DNA from: Ephydatia muelleri
Taxonomy: Eukaryota > Porifera > Demospongiae > Spongillida > Spongillidae
Reading direction: 5' to 3'
DNA: 64,000 nt
Assembly: GCA_013339895.1 (NCBI GenBank)
Contig: JABACO010000026.1
Coordinates: forward strand, 477,355 to 541,354
The translations under genes and the position numbers were made by a program. Position 1 is the stretch's first letter. Each line of letters opens with the position of its first letter. Below are positions 1 to 15,302 of this stretch, one piece after another. A model generated the notes under the pieces. That model was not told the origin of the DNA and made no database searches. It saw only the letters and a program-made list of their open reading frames with translations.

Positions 1-47
1 TGGAGCAAAAGGAAAGTTGCATAAAAGTGTACTATGATGTGTGAAGT

Positions 48-240
48 ATACTGACACAATCAGCTCTGCACTGAACTCATTGCTCACTGACACAATAAGC
101 TCTGCACTGAACTCATTGCTCACTGACACAATAAGCTCTGCACTGAACTCATTGCTCACTGACACAATAAGCTCTGCACTGAACTCATTGCTCACTGACA
201 CAATAAGCTCTGCACTGAACTCATTGCTCACTGACACAAT
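48..240. repeat. 36-bp tandem repeat, about five copies
   Basis: A 36-bp unit (TGACACAATAAGCTCTGCAC followed by TGAACTCATTGCTCAC) is repeated about five times with almost no divergence. Because 36 is a multiple of three it leaves an open frame, but nothing suggests translation. It lies just downstream, in gene sense, of the last visible V-ATPase exon, so it is probably intronic. Confidence 0.9.
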
Positions 241-311
241 CATGTACATGTACTCATCATTCCCCACCCCCCTCACACCTCCTCCCCTACACCACTAACA
301 CAATCACTCAC

Positions 312-1715
312 CCATCACAAAGCTTCTTGATTCGTGCATCGAGTTGCTCTCCTTGGAAGAAGAGGATGAAGACACTCTTCACTACCGGGTCACCCTGAGA
401 GGAGCATTAATTAGGGATAAGTCCATTTTAAAACTGTGTACACTCACCCACGTGCACACAACACATGCACACTCACACTTTCACACACTCACACACTCAC
501 AGTGGCTGGGTCTTCCAAAGGTTCGTCAATCTGGGCGTGTTTGACAAACACGTTACCTCTGCACACACGCCACAGCACTCTCGTGAACACCAGAAGGTTC
601 TCAGCTGGGATGACACCGATCCGAAACCTGATACCCCAAGAAATGGATGTTACAAGCAGCTGCTCAAAATAGTCCCTTGGTAAGTAGTAAAATCTTAAAC
701 ATTTAAACGTTGTGTCTGGGTTTGACACATTCCCTTCTCCTTAGGCACTACAAGGCTTCCCTTTAATGGATGAATCTCATTACTCTTCACAGCATACTGG
801 TCAACCATATTCATATGCCTTCAAGCACAGGTGATGATTAAAAGTTTACACTGGTTAGTCAGCAGTCCAAACCAGCCCTGACTTAGTGTACAGTGCACAT
901 ATTTCCGCCAATTCATTCACCCCCCTCCTCCTACCCCTTCCTCAACCTTTCCTCTCCTCCACCCCTCCTCCTACCCCCTTCCTCTACCTTTCCTCTCCTC
1001 TACCCCCTTCCTCTACCTTTCCTCTCCTCCTACCCCCTTCCTCTACCTTTCCTCTCCTCCACCCCCTCCTCCACCACCCTCCTTCACCCCACCCCTAGGG
1101 AGAAATTTCCCTTCACTCCACACACATGCACAACACGCCCACACCACATGCACACACACACACTTACGTGAACCGTGTGGCCAATCCAACGACCTCACCA
1201 TCAGCATCCCCAAGCAACCCTTTAAAGTGGAACACAATAGGGATTTAATGGTTTATTAAGTAGTCAAGGACCCACTAGTAATCTATAAGCAGATCATACA
1301 GAGATGTAGGGGAGGGTACTTGCACTTACTCTGACTTAGCTCTGCAGCCCGTGTGAGTAGTGTATATGTGGTGTGTGCATGTATGTGTGCATGTGTATGC
1401 GGCGAGGATGAAGATGAGATGAAATACTCATACACAACTCATGTCTCCCTCTTTCTCCATACCTGATTGCTTTGTATAAAGAGCTGGAGCTCCTCCTACT
1501 GCCCCTCCCACTGCCCCTACCCCAGCAGTCGTCTGTTGCTGTACAAAGGCCTCTGCCAAAACTTGCTCCCCCTCCTGGAAGAATGTCTGCGCCTTGTCCA
1601 GGATCTGCTTGAGCTCCTTGAGGTCCAGCAGGTTCTTCTTGAGACTCTCCTGGTTGGCATTTAGCTGTTTCAGAGATTCCTCCTCATTGGTAAACAGTGT
1701 CTACATGGAAGTGTG

Positions 1716-1761
<46 letters not shown>

Positions 1762-2598
1762 GAGGGGAAAAACATAGTTTTGATGGCCGTTCAGGTTAGA
1801 GTAAACTTTGACACAAAAGATGTTACAGCTAGCACAAGCACACGTGCATTCAAACGTTCAAGCCGCGCGGTGGGACCTTTGCCCCCCCCCCCCCCCCCCC
1901 CCTTGCATGTAAGCACCTGCCCTTTTGGATAACGTTGAAGAGACGTTTAAAAAAAAAGGGCGGGACGGGTGGGGGCGTTACCTCTAGATCGATCAGAAGG
2001 TGAGGATCGGGGGCCTGGCAGTTCAGTGGCGGTTCAGCATGGGGGATTCCCGCCTTCTCCAGTTCGGAGACGAAGAAACCTGCGAGTTGCGGCGGAAGCG
2101 ATCGAAAACAGATCCGGAGCCACGTGCAACAAACTTTGATCATGACTTGTGAATCTCGCGCACACAACTTACGAAGCATTCGCTCCATCTCTTCACAGCG
2201 ACGTAATTCGTTGACAAACTTTCGTTGAAAGGCACTGACCTCTGCATTTAGCTGCGTGGGGAGGCCAGATGTGAAGGCGCAGCGAAACACGGTCCCCCCC
2301 CCCTCCTCCCCCCCTTCCACACACACACACACACACACACACAAAACAAAAAGTTACTTACATCTTTGAACTCCACTTTTCCCTGAGAACAAAGTGAGAG
2401 AAAATAAATGGGAGTTTGAGAACGGGTGCATGCTGTGAAGGGTGCGTGCTGGCGTGCTTGTGTGTTTGTGCGCGCACATGTGCCTATCTATGTGTCCCTC
2501 ACCACTTCACCCAGCTCTCGCACACAGGCGTATGCGGAGTCGGATTGCAGCAATAACTGCAGCAACATCATCTCCTCGGAGCGGAGTATGGATCCCAT
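312..2598 (-). CDS. ATP6V0A: V-type proton ATPase 116 kDa subunit a, 5' part (runs off left edge)
   Basis: This is the membrane-anchored a subunit of the V0 sector of the vacuolar proton pump; the visible part is its cytosolic N-terminal stator domain. Eight phase-consistent exons are seen: 2598-2503, 2382-2362, 2251-2173, 2079-1982, 1700-1463, 1219-1168, 627-501 and 394-312, each with GT and AG borders on the minus strand. The start is the ATG at 2598, giving MGSILRSEEMMLLQLLLQSD, the usual start of the family. Diagnostic blocks are FQRKFVNELRRCEEMERML (exon 3), NQESLKKNLLDLKELKQIL (exon 5), VLWRVCRGNVFVKHAQIDEP (exon 7) and SVFILFFQGEQLDARIKKLC (exon 8). Exon 2 is only 21 nt. The transmembrane part lies beyond the window. 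Poly-G, poly-C and CA runs fill the introns. The paralogue (a1 to a4 type) cannot be told. Confidence 0.93.
1717..1760. repeat. poly-G run in V-ATPase intron
   Basis: About 44 consecutive G, just upstream in gene sense of exon 5. A 25-30 nt poly-C run follows at about 1881-1902. Both are homopolymers whose length may be uncertain in the assembly. Confidence 0.9.
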
Positions 2599-4396
2599 TG
2601 TTCGCACAATCTCTGAGTGAAATTAACTTGAGCTGATTAGTCTAAAAGTGAGACAGAAATAACACCGTCAGCTTATAGTCTCGTTCCCAGACCCACTGAC
2701 GTTAGCATTTTTCACCTGCAGGGGCGTCACTGACATTTTCCCAGACATTACGTCTCGTGCGTAACCCAAATTCGGAAGTATAAGTCTTCAGAATCCCAGG
2801 CACGTACGAGGTACATGAATGACTACGATAGATCTGCACAAAATACGCAAACACCAGTTGTAATATAAAGCGACCATACATTTAGTACTCTGCCCATTCA
2901 AGGGACCATACGTGTAGTAATCATAACCATTGTGTTATGGAATTATTGATTGGAACGGGCTTCGCTAACACTAATAAATGCGCGGGTCTCGTTTGCCCGC
3001 TACTTCAAAACCTTGAACGTAACTAGACCATCAGCCATGGTAAAGGGCGTTTTGATCACGTTATAACCTCTAGACCGGAGGAATGCCTCAAATCCCGCAA
3101 ATGTTTTTGATGTAACAGTATTTCCGACGTATGTAGTTTGTGGTTGCTTCGTCATCAACCTCGTGGTTAAAATAATTAACATGCATCCAATTTTGAAAAA
3201 ATAAATTGTACTTAGTGACAGAAGCACTAAGCCGGCGCCACCGTATAACCATCTCTCTATCACAAAAAATAATAAAAATGCATCCTACAGGCTATGCAAA
3301 ACAGCACCTGGTATTTCGCAAGATCGCGTCTGACCTGATTTCGCACAGAAATGCATACCGCTGGCCTGGATGCATGCTTCCCCTGTACATTAGAATCATG
3401 CCTAGCCTCCCTCCTATCTTCCAACATGTGACGCCCACTGTACCATCCAAGAGATTTTCCATTTCGCAAGAGGGCTCTACAACCCATTACAAATAATTAA
3501 GAATGGGCAGAACTCTTCAACCATGCATTCGTCTTTTAAAAAAAAAAAAAAATGTAAACGCAAACATATTTCCTACCTGTTTCTCACATTTAATTATTCT
3601 ACATATACATGTAGTTTAGGGTCTATTGGAGGGCTTACAGGAGATAAACGTTGTCGTTGTCTGCAACTTTGGGGAGACGCCCAATTAACGGAACCACAGC
3701 TAGGCTCACGTGATCCGTTCCAGCCCATTATGTATTTAAGGGCGTTGCTAGGAAACTATATATGTCTCGTCGGAATGGTGTCGATTGTATTGATATATAT
3801 TTTTCCCAACGCTGTTTACTGAGATCTTGTCAGGTTGAGAAACAATCTTATTGAATTGGAAACAGACTCACAATCCACATTAAATACAGTATACAGGATG
3901 AAGGCGGGGAATCGAGAATTAGTTGGAATAGAATGAAGATGTCCCTGATGACTAACTTATCTATTGAAGTAGAGGAGTGCTTACTAGCTCAAATGACACG
4001 CTATAGCGCGGAGGAAACGTACCTTACTCCCAAATAACGCCAGATCCCGACAGTCTGAGATGTTGCTAGGCGGTTTGCTATATACGCCTGCGTGGCGTGC
4101 ATTGCTCCTTGATTTCTTGTAACCGAAAGCTTAAAGAGATTGGATGCTTGTATCGGTTAGCGCAATTAAGTCTAAATAAAAGTTGGATCTCCAATATCTA
4201 AATTCCCATTTTATCTAAAATGGAAGCAGCTCGCCGACTTCGTTCAATAGATCTAACTTAAAAACTGGGGGGATACAAATCCTGTAATTAAATTGGATGG
4301 CCTTAAAATATGATTATTGTAATAGGCGTGGCTGAAGCGAGCTAGCTGTGGTGGGCGTTGCTACGGGGTGGAGGAGCTAATTGGTTGGCCGCTGGC
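2599..4396. promoter_or_regulatory. Region between divergent V-ATPase and SPMIP4-like genes
   Basis: The V-ATPase start (minus, 2598) and the SPMIP4-like start (plus, 4397) face away from each other across 1.8 kb. The stretch therefore holds both upstream regions. A copy of the TAGTCTCGTTCCCAGACCC repeat terminus sits at about 2676-2694. The only other candidate is the small minus ORF at 3000-3270. No clear TATA box or CpG island could be assigned by eye. Confidence 0.4.
3000..3270 (-). CDS. Hypothetical small membrane protein or terminal exon
   Basis: An 87-codon open stretch on the minus strand carries one hydrophobic segment (LVLLSLSTIYFF, continuing to CMLIILTT) and then a polar tail ending GLVTFKVLK and a stop. 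It has no ATG at its start: the first codon is GTG, and the next in-frame ATG falls inside the hydrophobic part. A pyrimidine-rich tract ending in TAG directly upstream could be a splice acceptor, so this may be a last exon whose upstream exons I could not connect. I do not recognise the family. It may equally be a chance ORF. Confidence 0.25.
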
Positions 4397-7395
<2,999 letters not shown>

Positions 7396-8050
7396 CTATT
7401 TATGGCTGAGTCAGCCCTGTTTGTCATTTATTATTACTTATTATTGTGTTCTATTACATGTTGGTTTCACCTCATTGACCAACTGCTATGGATCAAGGTT
7501 AAATAAACAGCAGGGAGGTACATGTGGTTATGCCAGCTGCCATATTCAATGATTGTGGAGAACATTCTCTTCTGCACTGATTGGGCAGGAGTGATACATA
7601 TGAACATTGTACCATGCAACTAATTTATTTACAAGCCAGTTTTTGTTTTAACCCTACATCGTATGATGTGATTAGCATTAGTGGCAGCACAGCTATGTAA
7701 AATGCCCTGATGCAAGGTTTAGGCAGTCCTCAATGCTTGTGAAGCCACAACCATCACGCAGAGCAAGAGTTCAACATTACAAACTGCTGTTCATTATACA
7801 TGTATTTGAAACCTTTGCACAGATGACCCACTGCTAAGCAGTGTTTGCTGATTCTTACTCCATTGCATGCACCCTCTCCTCATCTCCCCTCAACCATCCC
7901 GCAACAAACACTGCTCACATTATGTTTAATTTTCGTAACAAAATTCTCCACCCTATCAGATCAGATTACTTAACACAGTACACACAGCTGCACTTATGAA
8001 AACTATTATTCCTATAGTTGTGCTAGGATCAATTTATGCTACTGCATTTT
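7396..8050. other. 3' UTR and spacer
   Basis: The SPMIP4-like transcript probably ends shortly after AATAAA at 7502. I see nothing coding or repeated in the rest. Confidence 0.5.
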
Positions 8051-8051
8051 C

Positions 8052-8938
8052 CCAGCTGCGGTAGTAAAACAAGTATATCCTTCATGTCTGGATGACTGGC
8101 TGGATCTTCACAGATGCACCTCCTTCTAATCGTTGCTATTTCTTGCCACAGCAAAGTGTTAAGAAGTTTGTCTCATCGGCTGTAGTCAGGAACCTTCTAG
8201 TGGCCATTTCATGCAGCAGTATGCTGTGTAACTGTACACATCCATCTTTGGACATTGCTTTCTGGGATCCAAGGTGTGGCTGCATTAAGTTGTATTTCCA
8301 GGCCCCATGGTTGCCACTTTAAACAGAAAGTTAGCAGACCCATAGTCAGACACCTTGGCTTTAAAGTTGCCTGATCCAATTGGCTCAACAAGCACATTTG
8401 CACTGTGATATCTCAATGGATGATTCGGACTAGGTGGAGGTAGTTCAGACCCTGAGCTACATCTGTGCTGACAGAGATCACCTGACCTCGTGAAAATGAT
8501 TGACTAGGTGCTTCAATGATGCTTATTATGTTTGCTGGCATCAGCTCTGTAATGATTACAGGCTTATTCTCATCCAATGAGGCTCCAATAAACAGGAGGA
8601 GATTGGGATGTTGTACACTTGCTGCCATGTTCGTCTCCCTGAGAAACAGGTCAATGTTATGTAGAGAGATGATTACTACATGTATTAGTTTAGCACCAAC
8701 CTTGACACAACGGAACACACCCTATCCACTTACACCAAGAGGCTTTCCTTCCATCATTTTTATTTCATCACGTTCTATTTTCCATGATGACTTCAAATAT
8801 TCAGAATTTAGTGAGATATTATGCTTCAGGCTGTTGCTTAGACAATGCAAGTTTTTTATCAGCCCTTGTAGCCCTCTCATTTGCTATTCTAGCTTGCTCT
8901 TCTGCTCTAATGGCTCTTTTTTCAGCCTGTTAATGAAT
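8052..8938 (-). pseudogene. Degenerate TKL-type protein kinase
   Basis: Read on the minus strand with frame changes, the stretch follows a kinase domain. First comes a charged coiled segment (RAIRAEEQARIANERATRAD), then IERDEIKMMEGKPLGVSG with a stop in the glycine loop, then FLRETNMAASVQHPNLLLFI and VIITELMP, then VAQGLNYLHLVRIIH. The catalytic HRD arginine codon has become TGA (8412-8414), so the motif reads H-stop-D. After a shift there follow VSDYGSANFLFKVA (a DFG-type loop reading DYG), GPGNTT, and C-lobe remains SILLHEMATRRF and ICEDPASHPDMKDI. At least three frame breaks make it non-functional. Kinases with the DYGSAN and GPGN pattern resemble the tyrosine-kinase-like group expanded in sponges; that link is from memory. 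Confidence 0.8.
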
Positions 8939-10082
8939 TAGTAGCTTTAATTTATTGTACTAAACCTGAGTGTATATAAATTTAGATTAATGCCATTTTC
9001 TTATTGTGCACCAGAACTGAAATCCAACAGCGCTCTGGGCTGAAATCTACTTCCTTCTACAAACATTCGATTGGTTTGCCAAAGTGAAGCTTCCCCAGAT
9101 GCACCTTGCATCATCCCTCAGAGGACTTCACTAAGGAAATGTGGTTAGAGCTTTGTACAAGGCCGAACCTATTTGTACAAACAACACTCTGGGATGATGC
9201 CCAATGCATTAGATGTTAATATGTATCACATGGCCTACCAGTTATTAGCAACCATCACATGGCTGCCAATCACAGCCCATAGACTTTTGTGAAGATATTT
9301 GAATAATTGTAACTATACTTTGGTTACCTAGCAACGTTACAGCTGCAATTACTAGAGACGCAAGAATTTTTATAATTTAAATTCTTTACGTAAAACACAG
9401 TTAAATCATTAAACAAAGAATTCCCAACTGTTGATTATCGACAGCTGGAAATTTAAATTAATTGCTTTGTTCCCATGCTTGAATGGCATTGTTAATGTGT
9501 GTAGTTCTATCACTGGTGGACGAATGTGGCTCTTCGTGCGACAGTAGATTAGAGACATCTGGTTTTAAGTGCATTTATTAATGAGGGTTGTATATTTTCT
9601 CTGAGTATACGTGACAGATGATTACAAGATACAGTGAGAATAGCAATACAAGAAAAATGACATTCACTCGACACTTCAATGAGCTCGAATAAAAATTCCA
9701 GTTACTAGCTTTACCATCTGTAGAAGATCTTTGGTATACTCAAATTTACGTGCAATGGTATAATATTGGGGAGTGCTGTGATAGTACTCCCCAATGTTTG
9801 ATCATGATCCAGATTTGCTCTGAAAGGAGTTTTGCTTTTTTGAATACTGTCTTTCAAATGCATTTGAATATAGCCCATTCTAGTTCAAGCTTCTCTTCTT
9901 CGCCTTCCAAGTTGCTTTTAGTTCCAGTTCCACAGCGCCTAAAGACTCCCAATCCACCATTATAACTATTTGAATTTTACTCCAGTCAATAAATCATTCT
10001 CCTATGAGATGCCCAGGTTCATCCATGAGATCATGAACTTGATACCAATAATATTCAAGTTAATACTGACACACTGTTGAAA
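8939..10082. other. AT-rich spacer, nothing recognised
   Basis: No open frame with protein-like composition and no obvious repeat on either strand. It separates the kinase pseudogene from the 3' end of the ROCO/CARD gene. Confidence 0.4.
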
Positions 10083-13000
10083 TCATAAACTTGTTTCATA
10101 CATCGTTCTAATTTTTCTTAGCATAACTTCATTGCAGACTTTGCTTTTCTTAAGTTCTTCCAAAAAATCGTTTAATTTTTTGTCATCCTTACTGATTGCT
10201 CCCTGAACTTCTTTAATGATTACATCATTTATGACATTCACTGAATATCGTGTTCTTTTGTTTATCAGCCCCTTTCTCATCAATTGATCTAAACAGAGGT
10301 GTAAGTTAAGCACTGATAGATCCTTCTTGAAATATAGAAATGTTTCAAGACCAGGTTTTTTTGTGTCATATTTTCTTTTTTTCAATGCATCAATTTCACT
10401 TTCACTCTTCTTTGCTACTAGTGGCTCTGGTTGATCATCGCTTGCCCCTAGGGGGGGCTGTTGATTAAAAAAAATTGTTTATCACATCACGTGCATACAA
10501 TTTCTGTACCATTTGTTGTTTGCTTTCTGATTGCTCAAGAGTAGAGGTATCTGATGTGTGTGCTGCACTTTCTGTCTGTGTTTTATCTTGTTTTTGTTCA
10601 GTTTTGATTTTACTAATAGCTAAATAGAATAAAATTAAGTTGATACTCTTAGTACTACAGGAGCATAGGGAGTGACAGATCTACAATGACTGCACAAACA
10701 AGAATATGCAATAGCAATAATATTGCTTATACTTTGTCAATCGACCTTTTGCTGTGGGACTCATGAATTCATTATTTGATACATTAGTGCACATGCTGAT
10801 ATTTACACATAATTTTTGTTATGCCTGTGAACAATAAAAAGCATTAAAAAGAATATTTTGGTTAATACCTGGCATATGGCTTGCATTTGCCTTTGAGTTT
10901 TCAGACACTTCAGTGCTGAGTTCGATTAGGGATAAATGCAATGAGCCTGGTTGGATAAGCATGAATGGTCAAGGCATGCATTTATGGTGGTATAGGAGGA
11001 GTTGAATTCATCTCACAAATGGGCTTCCAGACATGCAGTTAGTTCATCAAGACATACATGTACCAAATTCATGACAGAATTGTACATCTCTGTTATTGTA
11101 AGGCTATTGCCATGTTTATCATATACCTATGATTCCCTAGCAGTGCGTAAATGCAATAGGTTATAAATGTAATCATGCATGATGTTTTGGATTGAGCACA
11201 ATGTTTCGGAATGATAATAAAATTCATTTGTTAAATAGCTCTTAGTGAATCAATTCCACTCATTAGTCAAATAATAATGTAATGTAGAATGTAAAATAAA
11301 AATTAAACAACTTATAAAGCAATTAAAATAGCACAAATAGCAAATGCAAATCCATTTATCTTTGCATCTGAATACACTAGTTATTCAGCTTGAGAGATTT
11401 GTAAGGATGCAGCATATATAATATTGTGCACAAAGTCAGGATCCTGGTTTGTACAATGGGCTTCAATAGATAGATTCCCTTATCACATTACATTTGTTGT
11501 TGAAGTGACTCAAGCCCATTATAATGTATATCAATACAGTGCAACATATAAATAAGTCTGTTTTTTAATAATTAAATACACAATTCCCTACACATTCTCA
11601 GTATCCCATGCATACTCCATACATGCACAATGCAAAACTAGACACCCAATGCACTCCTGCCACTCAGAACAACAACACATTCCATCATTTGTATACATGT
11701 TTGCCTACTTTTCGCTTCCATCGCTTTTATAATTTCCTCCACAAGTTCTTCTCTATTAACCGTCTTCAAAGCTTTCAAAAACGTATTAAACTTGATGTAG
11801 TCTTCTTCAATTGATCGTTGCAGTTCATGCAACAACTTGTCTCTTTTTTCGCTTGGTTGTGATTGAATTAATACATCACGCACTTCCTGACTTAGTACAC
11901 GACCAGAGAACAATTCTGCAATAATGTCATTTAATTCAATTGGAAGACACTTTCTTATTCTATTATATTTGTCAGTGAACACGTCCAGTACAACATCTCG
12001 AGCTAAAAGATATAAAAAAATACAATAATAATCATGGCGGTGAGGAGGTAGTCCGACATTTTAGTCATATTCAAGCTACGTATGTTAAATTATGACATTA
12101 TCATAATCTTACATTCTTAAAACTGTTAGTATCAGAACGCAAATATGAATAAAACCTTTGTCTCGTTTATCATGTATACATGCAAAAGCATACAGCATAT
12201 AAACACAAATTACACATATGAAGATATGAACAGTTTTAGTACTATAAGTAAAAAATAAAAATTGTGGAAATGGCCTTATTGTAGCGGTACTACTTTAATG
12301 CGTATGATTATCATACCGGTATCGTTTCCGCAAAAAGGGACCTAACACATGTTTTTTCTACACACTGTTTCTTACGCACTGAAAAGTGGAGTATCTGTCA
12401 TCGAGTTGCAAGGTTCTGAATTTGTAATTAGCTATACATTTCAAAGCAAGCGTTACATTTCTATTGCGCGTACTGGAAATTTTATGATGTGTTAACAGAA
12501 TAATCGGCAAAATGTCGAGCTGACCAAGAAACAATGTGGTTTCTACGATACTAAATTTCGAATTAGCTCATTCAGCTAGTGCATGCGTATTTATGCGGCC
12601 ATACTGTAATAATTAACGTATCATATCTGTAGTGTTTTCGATGGATTTATGCATGCCATGCAGCGGACGGTTGAGGCAACGCTTCGTTATGATAGTGTTT
12701 AAACGCTTGATCGAAAACCGTGGCATGGAGCCTATAGACTCAGGAGCGTTGATCCTGGGTCCTATGTGCGTGGGTCCTGGTAAAATAAAACTTAAATGTA
12801 ATATATATAGACCTTACTGTAGTCCTTGAGAAGATTTTCATCACATTCAGTACGATTAATAAACGATCCAGTTGTCACTGTGTAATGAATGAGAGTAGGT
12901 TAGCTCCTAATATAGAAGAGAAGTGTTTTCTGTCTGTTAGCTGTAAAAATAACCACGTGTTTATCTTTATCCAAATGGAAAGCTATTTGTGGATTTCATA

Positions 13001-15302
13001 CATTGTTTGATTTTGCACCAATTCATGTTTTTCGTATATAGTCTGATTAGTTCCTAGTTGACAATTAAACGACAAGAATAATAATAGTCTTTAATAAAAT
13101 TGAACACAGCAAAAACAGATTGATGTATGTCACTAGAAATCAATAATAGGGCACTCGTTTTTCAAAAACGAGTGCCCTATTATTGATTTCTAGTGACATG
13201 CATCAATCTGTTTTTGCTGTGAACAATTTCGACTGTACATGCAATATTTTGCATTTGATGGATGGCCCCAACAGGTGTACGTAATGAAAGCTTTGCATTA
13301 TAAGGGCTATGTGACAACATCAATCTGTGAATGTACACATACCTTCATTATTTAGCCAAACAGTGTGCATGTCAGTAAGATTCATGAATTGTGAACAATA
13401 GCAGCACCTGGCCATTCTGGGCTTTTCCTTATAAGGTGAAGCAGCATGTCGGCATGATTCGTTTGAACAGAAGAAACCATCATTCAAATCTTTCCCACCA
13501 CTGTAATGGAGTACTCCAGCACAACTCAGTATACCATCGTGAATAAGCTTTCTAATTCTAGGACATGCCTCTTTGATACACTCGCCAGATTCAAGATGCA
13601 CTTCTATGTATGCTACTGAATCAATGATGGTGAATTGAGCAGGAAATGTTTTGAGCTGAAATGAAGCACAATTCCTATGGAGACAAACTGGGACATTATT
13701 TTTTTTAACAAATACACACTCCTTCAGTAAGAAAACTAACAACTTGCTAAACATTCCGTAAGGAACACAAGCATCTGGAAAGCAAACTAGTAGTGGAGCA
13801 GCTTCAGAACATGTTCTACAAAACTTTTCTGGATTTTGTGGGTTCAAGAGGGCTGGCATCAAGTAGCTGCCATCTTCCAAGAGGACCATTATAAAGAGAT
13901 GGCACATCAGAGTAGTGAAATTCTGAACTGAAAAGATGTCATTGACAAAATACTCTCTGAATTTCTGAAGATAAAGAAATTCATGACTAACTATAGCATG
14001 ATCCCTCAATTTTTCCAACCACATATCGCTTACACCGTCAGAAAAATATAGTGCATTACCACCCCCAGCTAGCTCATGTTTACACTGGACTAAAGCTGTA
14101 ATTATTTTCAGGATGACCTGAGGATCACAAAATACTACATCTTCAAGACCCTTTACATCATGGTACCAGAGAAAGACATTGTATTTTACCATGTGGAGGA
14201 GAGCATTTTTCAAGCCTTCCTTATCTATATCTAACCTTTCAGCAAGCTTTTGACAATCGCTCATGGTAACAAGTCCTTGAGTAGCTTCACATCTTACAAG
14301 CCTCTCAAAACAAAACCACTTCATAGGGGTTGAGGTTTCTACTCTGCATTGTGCCACAATCGCTTGCTTCAGCATGTGTGCAATTTCCATATCATATTGA
14401 TTTGGATTTTCACTATTGACATCATACATTAGCTCAATTCCTTTCTTGTGAACCAGATATGTTTTATTTACACCCATCACTTCTCTAATTATTCTATCCT
14501 TTTCTTGCTTGCTTTCTGGACAGTTATCAGCCTTATCTTTGTGTGTTCCCACTACAAACACCTTTGGATGGACATTCCTAACATGTGCAGCCCGCACACA
14601 CTGCTCCAACACCTGCCTGTGTGAGACTGAGGACTTGTATTGGCATCCGAGTTGTTTGTTGTCCTTGTAGAAACTTATCATGGGACAGTCGTTCAGCTTT
14701 TCAGATAGGTTGATTACAAAGAGGATCACAGACACATCTTGAACAAAGGCAGGCAAGAGATCAAGAAACTCGGGTTGACCACCACTATCAATAAAGTGAA
14801 TTAAATTCACCTTTGCACCAGTTCTGGTTTTGTATCCATTAATAAATGCACTGACTATTTCTTCAAAAGTCTGTTCACTTAATTCATCCCTTCTGGGAGA
14901 TGATGGAGCTTTACTCAGTGAGTCTTGTTTCACTTTACACGCTCTTGCTAAGACTTGAATTCGCTTGTTCTCATCCAATACCTCCCACCTCCCTGTACTT
15001 TCTTCTTCCACACATGCTATTTGTGAGGTGAAGGACGAACCCACCAGGACCTGTACTGGATTTTCAGCCACACCTGTGCTATTACGAGCTGTACATGTGT
15101 TCTCTGATAGAAGGAGCCTCTTTAAACATGTTTTCCCAACACCTGCTATCCCCAGCACCAGACATTTGATAGTATGCACTGTTACTAAGCCTTGCTTCAT
15201 GTATTCCTCGTGCTGTAGCCTTGTAGCTTTATTGGGGTTGCGAGGTGGGGGAAGGGGGGAAGTAAGATGTAATTGTCGCAATACTGTCACAGAACAATAC
15301 AT
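10083..15302 (-). CDS. ROCO-like GTPase with two C-terminal CARD-like domains
   Basis: Four minus-strand exons fit in phase: 15302-13343, 12002-11709, 10619-10510 and 10457-10083, about 912 residues. Exon 1 holds a Ras-like (ROC) domain: P-loop GIAGVGKT at residues 51-58, switch motif DSGGQ at 172-176 and the G4-type THKD at 253-256. A winged-helix/COR-like part follows (VFCDPQVILKIITALVQCKH) and a Cys/His cluster near the exon end (CSNESCRHA, then RCCYCSQF). Exon 2 encodes a helical, CARD-like stretch (DKLLHELQRSIEEDYIKFNT), exon 3 a polar linker, and exon 4 a second CARD-like stretch ending FLEELKKSKVCNEVML. Such architectures act in innate-immune or death signalling in other animals; the role here is inferred. 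The ATG at 15302 may not be the true start, since an upstream exon cannot be excluded. A candidate extra exon lies near 10872-10920. Hairpin and MITE insertions sit in intron 1. Confidence 0.75.
12332..12482 (+). mobile_element. MITE-like repeat, copy 1
   Basis: About 150 bp are about 80% alike to 16914-17118, including AGTATCTGTCAT and CGTTACATTTCTATTGCGCG. The left end reads AAAAAGGGACCTAAC. It is inserted in intron 1 of the ROCO/CARD gene. The right terminus seems missing. Confidence 0.65.
13098..13228. mobile_element. 131-bp near-perfect hairpin element
   Basis: Two 60-bp arms (left arm CAGCAAAAACAGATTGATGT onwards) are almost perfect reverse complements and meet with almost no loop at about 13163. 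This is a foldback MITE in intron 1 of the ROCO/CARD gene, close to the splice donor at 13342. Confidence 0.85.

Noticed and set aside
48..240. Possible CRISPR-like array
   Set aside because: The repeats are contiguous without unique spacers, and the genome is eukaryotic.
3206..3822. Plus-strand ORFs of 96-99 codons
   Set aside because: No domain, no ATG context or splice partners, and overlap with the upstream region of two genes.
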